Below are positions 37,066 to 46,690 of a DNA stretch of 64,000 bases, piece after piece (position 1 is the first letter of the stretch; each line of letters opens with the position of its first letter). The stretch is from Sitta carolinensis (Eukaryota > Chordata > Aves > Passeriformes > Sittidae). The stretch is from assembly GCA_032173965.1 (NCBI GenBank), contig CM063298.1:8741501-8805500 (forward strand). The letters run 5' to 3'. The position numbers were made by a program, and so were the translations under genes. Below the pieces are notes generated by a model. It worked only from the letters and a program-made list of their open reading frames with translations, searched no databases and had not been told where the DNA came from.

Positions 37066-37425
37066 GTCCAAACTTTGGGATCCAGCAGTCCAAACTGGTC
37101 TCTGCAGTCCAAACTTTGGGATCCAGCAGTCCAAACTGGTCTCAGCACTCCAAACTTTGGGATCCAACAATCCAAACTTTGGGATCCAGCAGTCCAAACT
37201 GGTCTCAGCACTCCAAACTTTGGGATCCAACAATCCAAACTGGTCTCTGCAGTCCAAACTTTGGGATACAACAGTCCAAACTTTGGGATCCACCAATCTA
37301 AACTGGTCTCAGCCGTCCAAACTTCAGGATCCAGCAGTCCAAACTTTGGGATCCAATAGTCCAAATTTTGGGATCCAGCAGTCCAAATTTTGGGATCCAC
37401 CAGTCCAAACTGGTCTCTGCAGCAT
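37066..37425. repeat. Compound minisatellite of two alternating units
   Basis: About 17 units beginning TCCAAACT. Unit A (22 bp) continues TTGGGATCCAGCAG; unit B (19 bp) continues GGTCTCTGCAG. They occur roughly in the order A B A B A A B A B A A B A A A A B. The array gives artificial open frames on both strands (for example 36865-37400 minus and 36983-37441 plus). Confidence 0.92.
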
Positions 37426-40374
37426 GGACATTGACCCCTGAACTGTTTTTATCTGTCACAGTCCAGGGAGAGGAATAAGGCACTAGCAGGGATTCTGTGG
37501 GGTTATTTTGCAGGACACATCCAGCTCCTTTTATTTATGACATTTTTCTTTAATCTTGTGCTGCCAACATCCTGCTCCTCCAGCAGGTTCTGAAGCAGCC
37601 TCCCAGGTTCACTCCCACCTTGAAGACAGCTGAAGGTCAGCAAGATGAATCAATGATATTACATGTCCAGTCACATCTTCTGGGATTTATTTTCTCACCC
37701 ATTTCTTGAAAGGTTGACAAAACCTTCCAAGTCCAGCTATTTCCAGTCACTACTTGGCCCAAGAGGCAGCTCTGTGCTGGTCCCCACTCCAATTAACTCC
37801 AATTAACAAGAGAGGCAAAAGCACAAGAGCTTTGTGACTCCTCCATGGCAGGAGCCCTTCTGCAGGACATTTTGGACATCACCAGGTGTCTACAGTTTAG
37901 TTTCAGCTCCCAGTTCAGCAACTGGGGATGTTTAAAAAAAAAAAAAGGAGCATCAAAGTGTGCCCAAGATTTGTCTGTTTTTCCTCAGCTATGAGAATTA
38001 AACTCCTCTTCCTTGCTGAGACTCTGGTACCAGAAAATCTGTCACAGAAACAGAGAAAATGGAAAGGAAAGGGTCTGGTGAACTCCTCCTGGATAAACAC
38101 ACACACAACACCAGCTCCCAGATATACACATCAGGCAGGCTGGAAGGAGATTTAAAGGCACTGCTAAAGTTTTTCTGGTGCTTTTCTGCAGGGTTGGAAG
38201 ATGTGCAGTTTAGGCTACTAAGACACTGCCTTTTCCTGTGATTTAAAATGAGCATTGCTCCAAGTTTTCATCTCCTTCAGATCAAATCATTCAACCTGCT
38301 CTAACTACCCAGCATTAAAAGCACTCACCCAGCTCTTATTTTTTTTAGTTGTGTTTGTTAATCCAAAGCAAAATTTGCAAACCTGGAGGGATGTAATTGC
38401 AGCAGACACCAACATAAGTAAAAGAAGCTGGAAGGAACTTTGCTAAGGACTACAGAAACAACCCCAGAGCCTGTCAGAGAGCCAGCAAAGAGAGCCTGCT
38501 GCCTTTCCCTCCTAGCAAGGGACCTTTCAAAACACCATAATTGAATTATCCATCTGTTTATTATCAGAGAAATATCTGCTTCAGGGTTTTCTTCCCCTAG
38601 AAGCCAGAAATGGTGAAAATTTGCAAAAATAAAATTAAAAAATCAGAAAAGCTGAATGCAAAGCACCACGGTCAGCCCCAGCTAAGGCCTGTGTTTGGGT
38701 CCAGAGGAAGTTTAATTGCATTTGGTCCTTAGGAAACAAACACTGTCAGCCCCAATATCACACAGTGTCACCCACAGTCACTGTCCCAGCCACTCTGGTG
38801 CCTCTTGGTCTCCTTTGGGCCACCAAGGCAGCAATAATCTGAGCCCTTTGAACACAGGGATGCTGTGACTTCCTCTTCAAGTCAAACATCCTGATTTATC
38901 TGTTAGTGTTAGTATTCTCTTCAGGAATTCTGCATGCTCCTTTATAAAGTAATTATAAGTAAATTATACTTATAAATTATAAAGTAATTACAATTTTAAT
39001 GTAATTTTGACCCCAAACCATTTTAAATCCCACAGAATATTAAGTACCAACTTCCATCTAACAGCCACTGGCATTCTCTTTTCCTCCAGCTATAATGAAC
39101 CTCAAAGTAACAACCCTGCTCTTCTCCTCCTCAGCCAGCCAGGCTGGTAAACTGGACCCAGAATTTCTCCCCACAGCACCCCAAGAGTTATCATCTTCTC
39201 AATAAATTTGGAGCCATCTGTTGTGTGCCTGTAACCCAGGTCTGATGGCAGCAAACAGCACACTGGCCTTGCAGAGGATGGCAAACACTCACAGTCTCTT
39301 TAAGCAGCCAGTCAGGTGCTTCAAAGTCTGAAAAACCAGGCAAATGTAACAAATCAAACCAGCAAAATCTAATGTGTGTGTGTAAAAACCAGTGCTGAAT
39401 ATTGATGGTTTAAAACTCAGTCCAATCTGGCTCAACAATTTGGGGTTTTTTATGGTGTCTCAGAAACACTCAAAGGAGAATACTCCCCTATTTTTAATCT
39501 GGGGGAGTGTGTGAAAGCTATTTCCCACTGGGGCTAAATGCAGACCCTGTGGGGTAAGGCATGCCTTGAACAGAAACACAGCTACCTGCATCCTCCACCC
39601 ACAGCTGATGGGGAGCTGGCAGGGATTCCTCTGGAGTGGGATCATCTGTGTGCAGCTCCGAGCTGCTTTTTCCTAGGAGGAAGAGTCAAGGCAGAAGATC
39701 TATCATTAGGACTTATCTTCAAAAGAATTTTAATGAAGCAGAAATCCTGAATGTAGAAAATGAAGGCATTTCCTGTTTTATCTGTGGTATCTAAATCCTG
39801 TAGGAACATGAAAGTCACTGAAATATGTCTGAGCCTGAATAATACAAAATACACAGATGAGCATCCTCCTCTGATGAATATTTGATAGGAATAGTCTCAG
39901 CATGGAATGTGGAGAGCACCTTCACTCCCACACACATCCGTGTGTACATGCAGAGAGCTCTGGAGGCTGACACTACCCAGGAGTCTAAAATCAAGAGATC
40001 TTGCCTTGGAAAAGCACAACCATCAGCTTCTGAGTTCCTCTGCCAGCCAGGGAGCACAAACTCCTCCTCACTGTGATGTTCATCAGCCTCTCCCTCCACC
40101 CTGTTCCCCTTTCTGCCCTCCTCATTGTGCTTTTCCAGGTTCAGGCATAAGGAAACATCATTTCTAAGGCAGTTCATTCAGCACAAATTGACATCGAGAA
40201 TATCTCTGTCACAACAGCTCTTGTGTTGTGACAGAGATATTCTTGATCCTTTTATTTATCACCAAAATACATGTGTCAGCTCCACACCAGACTCACTGAG
40301 AGTCCCCTCCTCGGGCAGCAGCTCCTCCAGGTCCCTGCCCTGGGCCAAACCCTGTTATAGGACATGAAAACAAT
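37426..40374. other. Intergenic DNA, no gene recognised
   Basis: Moderately AT-rich unique sequence. There is a short A run at 37934-37946 and a local AT-rich direct repeat at about 38940-39000 (TAAAGTAATTA.AA twice). The only notable structure is the inverted repeat at 40193-40247, listed separately. Confidence 0.5.
40193..40247. repeat. Near-perfect 24-bp inverted repeat with 7-nt loop
   Basis: The left arm (40193-40216) and right arm (40224-40247) are reverse complements over 24 bp, with one G-T pair and no gaps. Arm cores are GAATATCTCTGTCACAACA and TGTTGTGACAGAGATATTC, and the loop is GCTCTTG. A transcript would fold into a stable hairpin on either strand. Confidence 0.9.
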
Positions 40375-40640
40375 GACTCTAACACAGTCCAGCATCAGAG
40401 CACAAAGAAGGACAGTTTATTTTTTGACTTCAATATTTATAGATTCTGGACAATGACCAGGGATTGGAGAATGAGGTTACCACCTCTCCAACCCTACTGG
40501 TCAAACTAGAAGTCTATCAAATGACCTCCTTCTATGAGGAATGTAGAAAACCATCTTTGTTTATATCTCAACTCATAAAAAAGTACATTACAAATATGTA
40601 AACAATCAGAAAGCTGAATTTCAAGATGACAAAACCCCAG
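40375..40640 (-). mobile_element. LTR-like dispersed repeat, family A copy 2
   Basis: Homologous to 4735-5045 in the same orientation (TTCTGGACAATGACCAGGGA, CCACCTCTCC, AGAAGTCTATCAAATGA, AATCAGAAAGCTGAATTTCA). TTTATT at 40416-40421 reads AATAAA on minus, consistent with an LTR end. Confidence 0.6.
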
Positions 40641-40959
40641 TGCTGAGATCAGCCAAGGAAAGGCAGCAGCTTTGCTTTCCTGGGGACAGGCTGAGGTGTG
40701 AGCACAGCTCAGGGGAGTTACAAGGGAATTAAACTGGAGCACAGAGTGAATGATGCCACCAGCAGGAGGCTTTGGGGACAGATCAGGCAGACCCTTCACT
40801 CCTGGGATGGGCTGGGTCTGGACACAGGAATTATTTTGTGTGCTGGAGTTGTGCAAGTCCTTTCTGGACCTTGCTGGCCCATGGCTCTGCTCTAGCATCC
40901 CCCCTGGTGCCTCTTCCCACACTTTAGGAACAGTCTGTGCTCTGTATTTTTCTCCATTC

Positions 40960-41140
40960 TCCTAAATGGCCGATTTTTAACAATCCAGGAAGTTCCCTCC
41001 CTCATTAATGAGTCTGCCCAGAGGTGTGGCAGGTGGTGTCTAATCTAAGCATAGGAAGAGATATCAATAAAAGCCTTTACACCATCACACCATTAAACAC
41101 CACTCTGTGATCATGTTTTCCTGTTAAGCATTGGTGCCAA
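40960..41140 (+). mobile_element. Possible LTR 3' portion
   Basis: The stretch GATATCAATAAAAGCC, followed about 60 bp later by CATTGGTGCCAACTCC, resembles an LTR poly(A) region, end and primer-binding-site junction. No companion copy in the window supports it, so this is tentative. Confidence 0.25.
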
Positions 41141-42504
41141 CTCCTGCTGCAGTATTCACCATTAGAAGTCTTTTAAATGTGCTTCTGCTGATGTAAAAAA
41201 ACCCAAGATTTTTGAGGCTGCAGAGTGTTAAGTACGGATTTCCTTCTTTAGACTGGTATTTCTTTTTTCTTTAGCTGAAGAGAGCATCAGAGTCACAACA
41301 CTTCTCCTCCTTCCCCCTGCTTGACAGAAATAAGGGCACATTTAACCACCATGTAGTAGTAAATTCAAGCTCCTCAGAGCTGGAGCTTGTTGTACTTGTG
41401 GGTTTTGAAGACGCATCCTGTTTTGACACAAAGGAAACAAAAAGACACAAAAGCAGGGAGGAAGAGCCCAAAAATAAAAATGCAGCTTCCAATTCTTACA
41501 CACTAAACTTGCTCCTGAGAAAATATGCTGCCAGCACAAATATTAAGGAAAACTTCACAATGGAGAGTTGAGTTTTTGAGGCATTGCATGTGCCTGCTTT
41601 TTTATTTAAAGCCTTTCAACTAGATGAAAAGGCCACAGTTATCCTGGGGGCTTGATTTTGGCCCCTGTTAGCAAAGGGCAGGCACAGAGCCAGAAGTGCT
41701 GCCTGGGGCTGGATGCCAGCTGATGTATGAGGTGCAGCTAAACCACAGCAGAGCTGAAAAAGGTTTTGACATCCTCTCCTTCACTTGCTGGCTCAGCTGA
41801 GAGCACAACCAGGGGGAGCACAACACCAGCTCAGGGCTGCTGAGTGTCCTGGGGGCTCTGGGAACATCCAGCACCTCCTTCCCCAAAACGCTGCCCCTCC
41901 CTCGGAGCAGGGCAATCCTGCACCCCCTGCCTTTGGCAGGCAGCCCAAGGATGCAGCTGTGAGCATCTTTCCAGGATGTCTGACAATTACAAGCAATTCA
42001 GCTTCACAGATTCACAGTGCACCTGCCCACGAGAGCTCGTTTTTCACACATTTAACCACACAGAGATGGGTTGTTTTTCTGTGACCAAGATTCAGACAGC
42101 AGTGGTGCCTCATGCACCCATCTGAGCAGGGACTGCCCCAGATCAGCTCCCTCAAAAAACAGCTGTAGTTCCTTTCAGTATTCTAACCTTGAGCTGTAGG
42201 ACCTGCAGTACACAGAACACACAAAAACCAACCAAGAAAACACAGTACAGAACCAGGCAATGACTTTGTACAGCTTTTCTAACACAGCTTTACCTCCAAC
42301 AAGACTAAAACAGCACTTATCTAAAAATCCCAGCAAGTGGCTCAGGCAACCCGACCTCCTCTCTTTGCTTCTCAGTTTTACATCGTGACTCCCTGAGTGC
42401 CTTAGGAAACCTCAGCTGCACCTCACCACCTAGCCAGCCAAACTGCAGGGGACCTGAAGTGGGGAATTAATTTCCTGCCTCCTGCTGATGTGAAATGTCC
42501 TCAT
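41141..42504. other. Intergenic DNA, no gene recognised
   Basis: Unique sequence without recognisable exons or repeats. The short open frames around 41668-42125 show no domain features. Confidence 0.5.
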
Positions 42505-43132
42505 GAATGGTTCAGGAAGGGACCTGGGGTGAAGGTGAGCCAGCAGTGTGCCCTGATGGCCAGGAAGGCCAATGGCCAATGGTGTGGCCAGCAGGAGCAG
42601 GGGGTTCCCCTGTGCTGGGCACTGGGGGGTCACCCCTCGAGGGCTGGGTCCAGCTCTGCCCCCTCAGTTTGGGAAGGACCTGGAGATGCTCCAGTGCATC
42701 CAGAGGGGCAGCGAGGCTGGAGAGGGGCTGGGACACAAACCCTGAGAGGGACCCCTGGGGGAGCTGGGGGTGCTCAGCTGGAGCAGAGCAGACTCTGGGG
42801 TGCCCTCCTCACTCCCTGCAGCTCCTGAGAGGGGGCTGTGCCCAGGGGGGTGGGCTCTGAATGCAGCAGCACTGACACAGCCACAGGGCTCAGCCTCGGG
42901 CTGCACCAGGGAAACACAGGCTGAGAGCAAGGAAAAGGATTTATGGACAGAGTGATAAAGTGCTGGAATGTTCTGCCTGGGGAGGTGGTGCAGTGCCCAT
43001 CCCTGGGTGTGTTTAAACCAGCCTGGCTGTGGCACTGGGTGCCAGGGGCTGGGTGAGGGGTTGGACTCAATGACTCTGGAGGGCTCTGCCAACCTGGGGG
43101 TCCTGGGATTCTGGGATTCTGGGATTCTATAC
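42505..43132 (+). mobile_element. CR1 LINE, longest copy in the window
   Basis: About 630 bp of CR1 3' region. It begins in the C-terminal reverse-transcriptase part (GCCAGCAGTGTGCCCTGATG, GAAGGCCAATGGCC, GTGTGGCCAGCAGGAGCAGG) and continues through CTGGAATGTTCTGCCTGGGG and GGTTGGACTCAATGACTCTG to a tail of GGGATTCT repeats. Frames are broken. The 8-bp tail unit marks a subfamily distinct from the two ATTCTATGA-tailed copies. Confidence 0.88.
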
Positions 43133-45119
43133 CCAGCTGTGTAATTTAAGGATATTAGAGTCACTTAAATAGAACTATATGTATAGCTAAGCAGCCTTCA
43201 AGTTTACCAGGGAAAACTTATTCCCAACAGCAAGGAATCTTTCAAGCAGCAAAGGACATTTCAGAACTGCTAATATGCTGTCCAAGCAGATACAAATACT
43301 CTGTGGTTTGGGTCATATGTGACTCAAAGTGAAGAGTATTTCAAGAATATATCAGCATGTTAGGATTCAGCATTTATTTAACATATTTAGCATTTTAACA
43401 TTAGGAGGAACCAGCTGGGCCACCCAACAGCTGACAGGGCTCAGTAGCAGCTCTTGTCATGTCAAATTTCAGGGAGAATGGGGGCAGCAGAGCAATGCTG
43501 CAGAAAAGTAATTGCACAGATCTTACACGAACTGGGTAGTGGGTAACATTTTTTATCTCCAATTACTGATTTTTGGAGTCTTGGGTTTATGCCTGAAAGT
43601 GCCCAGTGCTGTAAGAAATGTCCCTACTCTCCCTAGAACCCTTCAAGTGTAACTGCCAAACCTCTCTGAACTGAGCAGACAGACAGCTGTGTATGTGTGA
43701 GCATGGTTTTTCCCAGCCAGCAAGCAGTTTTCAATAGCTAAAAGAGCAAATAAATCAAATAATAATTAAAAAAACCCAAGAAACAAACAAACAAAAACCA
43801 AAACAAAACACACACCCCCCCCCCCAACAACAGAAAAACCCCAAACCAGCAATCCCACCCCTCTAGCACATAAATTTTTGTTTGCTCTGTGTCTTAGGCA
43901 GGTTGTTGGTTAGTGCCACTAACCACCAATGCTTGGTTTGTGGTCCCTCTCCACTTTTTCCCCTGCCAGACAGGAGTTCATGATTCCACAGGGTGCCAAG
44001 TACACCCACACAGCAGCTGAGGCTCATGGCTGTTCCCCAGCAGGCTCAGGCACTGATCACAGCTCTGAGCTGGAGCTCAGAGTGCCACTGGATTTATTCA
44101 GGACCTGTGCAAACGCCAGGTTTTGTGGAAGGCAGGCAGGAGCTGGGCATTGGTAACATCTCTGCACGGCCTCCACACTGGGGTACCTGAGACACCCAGA
44201 CAAGCTCTAAGAGGAGGAATCAGCAGTGATCAAATTGTGGGCAGCCTTTCTGAGCCGAGAGGAAGCTGGGTCTGCAGGAGCCAGACTGCTGCTGCTGCCT
44301 GAGCCAGCAATGCACACAGGAGAGGAGCACAGAGAGAGGGAGAGGGGCCCAAATGAAGTGATGCAGTGCAGGAGCTGGGAGGCTCAGCAGGGGATGTCCA
44401 TGGCCATAGATATCACCCATCAACTCTCCACTCTAATGTCAGAGACTTGATTTGAGAGAAATAAACCACATCAAAAGTTAAAATCTCAGATTGTATCATC
44501 TGTGATTGTCAAAGGAAGGTCACTGATCATATCTTGTGGTGACAGAGATGTTACAGTCCCCAAACACAAGGTACATGCCAAACATCCTGCTGGGAAAAAA
44601 ACCAAGCAAAATCAGGAGGTGCTTTCTCTTATGTTTTTGTGCTTGGGAGTAGATGAGGTTTGCTCATCAAAAAATCAAATTTTTAACATGTGAAGCAATG
44701 ACAGCAGTGTCAGCTCATCACTGAGCGGGTTTGATTGTCACATTATCCTCTTCTACCTCATTCCATGCAACAACAGAGTGGGAATGTGAGGGATGTGTTT
44801 ACATTGGTGGGACTGAATGAAAATTGCTTGTCTGCCTGACTCTGTGAGGTCCAGGGGCACCAGCTGCCCAGTGCCTCAGCTTCTCTTCTTTAAACTGGGA
44901 AAAGCAGAGATGGAGTTAACCAGTGAGCTGTGCTTGGAGCAGATCCAACCCTGTCCATACACTGCCCATGGCCAGCAGGACTGCAGCAGCCTCGGGGACT
45001 GGGGTGGCTGTGAAAGCTGGGAGACACAGCTGTGTGTTCAAGCAATCCCTTACTGTGTCTGACCACTGTGTAACAACCCTCTGCCAAGGCCAGCTGCCCT
45101 GGGGACAGCAGGGACCTGT
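43133..45119. other. Intergenic DNA, no gene recognised
   Basis: Mostly unique. A 43770-43830 stretch is A/C-rich low complexity with an 11-bp C run at 43815-43825. No exons were recognised. Confidence 0.5.
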
Positions 45120-45510
45120 GTCGTTGTGGGTGATGAGCAAATGATATGAGATTTTGTTATGAAAAACTGTATCTGACTCCCCTTTATTAAAACAACTGCC
45201 ATCCTCATATACCTTTTAGAACAGGCCACTCTCCTTGGTTAGAAGAGTGCCAGAACTCTACTAACCATTGGCCCAAAGCAATGGATAGAGACAAGTCCAT
45301 CCCACAGAAAAGAATAAAAAACATCACTCTCGTTACAATAACACTTGGGATGTTTATGTCAAGTCTGTGGGAACAAGGTCTTCTGAAAGCTAAACACCAC
45401 GAAGAAACTGAGTTCAGAAACTCAGAAACCTCAGGCCTGGAAAACCAGACTAAAGACCTGACCCCACTGAGGGGCACAGTGGCAGTGAGGGAACCAAGGG
45501 GCCACGGGCA
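45120..45510 (-). mobile_element. LTR-like element on the minus strand
   Basis: Read on minus it has, in order, CCAAT (plus ATTGG at 45267-45271), a TATA-like GGTATATGAG (about 45213-45204) and AATAAA (plus TTTATT at 45183-45188). This is the usual compact LTR promoter and poly(A) layout. It lies immediately beside the family B fragment, so the two may be one composite insertion. Confidence 0.5.
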
Positions 45511-45519
45511 GCTGTAGCA

Positions 45520-45660
45520 CAAGGCAGCTGTCGTGATGCCTTAAGATTTTAGCCTTTATATTTTTCAAATCCTGTACTGCATTGGTGCATCACTCTGAAC
45601 GGCATACAAAGTGTTAGTTAACTGTCTTCTCATTTTGGTCAGACAAAACAATTCTGCGAG
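45520..45660 (+). mobile_element. LTR-like dispersed repeat, family B fragment (inverted relative to other copies)
   Basis: The reverse complement of about 22910-23040 matches this block (GATGCCTTAAGATTTTAGCC, TTTATATTTTTCAAA, TTTTGGTCAGACAAAACAAT). It is the same family as 22610-23040 and 34195-34625 but on the plus strand. The poly(A)-bearing half is missing or diverged. Confidence 0.7.
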
Positions 45661-45829
45661 CTGCAGAAAGCGTGGGTTTGAGGAAGGTCATTATTTTTAT
45701 TATGGGTATTTCTGCCTCTCTTTTTGTTCCCCCCAAGTGGTGTCCCCAGGTCTGAGTGTTAGGGCTTGCCATGGAGTAAGAGGCACTGGAAGAATTGCCC
45801 TTCTCTGACTTCAGCCAAATCCACTCACA

Positions 45830-46690
45830 CAATTTGCAAGCTCACCCTGACCATTGAATTATAAATTAAAAAGTTAAAGATTTAAAAGCGTAGTAAGAGC
45901 AATAGAAGCAATATATTAAGAGTTTAGCAAGGGAGTCAAAGTCAAGACAAAGTGATTAATTGATAGCAAATGGAGCAAGTTAGTTAGAGCTAAGATAATA
46001 TATAATTTACTTGACTTGGTTGTATTTGTAGAAGCAAGATAAGGAAAATATCATATTGTGGAGATGAAGAAACTGTGACTGAAGCTGGGCAGAACCTCAT
46101 CAGGGGGTTTGAACTGAGCCCAAGGGACAAGATACCCTGCCAACAAGAGGGAAATAGGGGGCTGCCATGACAAAGAGGACCCCTGACCCATTCCAAACCC
46201 CACTGACCCATCCCAAACCCCACTGACCCATTCCAAACCCCACTGACCCATCCCAAACCCCAATGACCCATTCCAAACCCCACTGACCCATCCCAAACCC
46301 CAGTAACCCATTCCAAACCCAATGACCCATTCCAGACCCCACCGACCCATCCCAAACCCCACTGACCCATCCCAAACCCCAATGACCCATTTCAAACCCC
46401 ATCAACTCATTTCAAAAGAGAGCTGTGCAAGTATAGTCAAACTTTAAGCTCATTTTAATATGAGGCAGGGATAGGAGGGGTCAGGTAATGAATATGTTAA
46501 GTAATTTTATGAATATGTACGGTTTTTGGAAATAAATGGAGAACCGAGGCTTTGTGAATTTAGCACATGTCTTTGAGGCATAAGTCTCCTGAGCCCCAGC
46601 ACTGCCAATAAAAAACATACCCTTTCTAACTTTAACTACTTGGAGGGGTTTTGTCAGTGCAGCATTTTTGCATCACCATCACAGTGAGAT
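45830..46690 (+). mobile_element. ERVL-like LTR containing an internal minisatellite
   Basis: The right part carries ATGAATATGTACGG, TGAGCCCCAGCACTGCCAAT, then AATAAAAAACATACC and TTTAACTACTTGGAGG, in the order seen in passerine ERVL-type LTR 3' halves. The left part is AT-rich with AAGTTAAAGATTTAAAAGCG. The 20-bp tandem array at 46183-46418 lies between these halves and probably expanded within the LTR. No retroviral coding region is attached. Confidence 0.5.
46183..46418. repeat. 20-bp minisatellite, about 12 copies
   Basis: The unit is GACCCATYCCAAACCCCAMT. Alternating T/C at one site gives a pairwise higher-order pattern at the left end. The last two copies are diverged (ATTTC forms). 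Read on minus it gives repetitive [10 protein letters not shown] peptides in three frames, which are not real proteins. Confidence 0.93.

Noticed and set aside
37066..37425. CRISPR-like array
   Set aside because: The spacer-like segments are themselves repeated unit types, there are no unique spacers or cas genes, and the DNA is vertebrate.
36865..37441. Repetitive W-I-P-K-F-G-L and F-G-I-Q-Q-S-K-L type peptides
   Set aside because: They are translations of the compound minisatellite at 37066-37425, open in several frames at once.
45990..46405. Gly/Trp/Met-rich repeat protein on the minus strand
   Set aside because: It is a translation of the 20-bp minisatellite, seen in three frames with equal quality.
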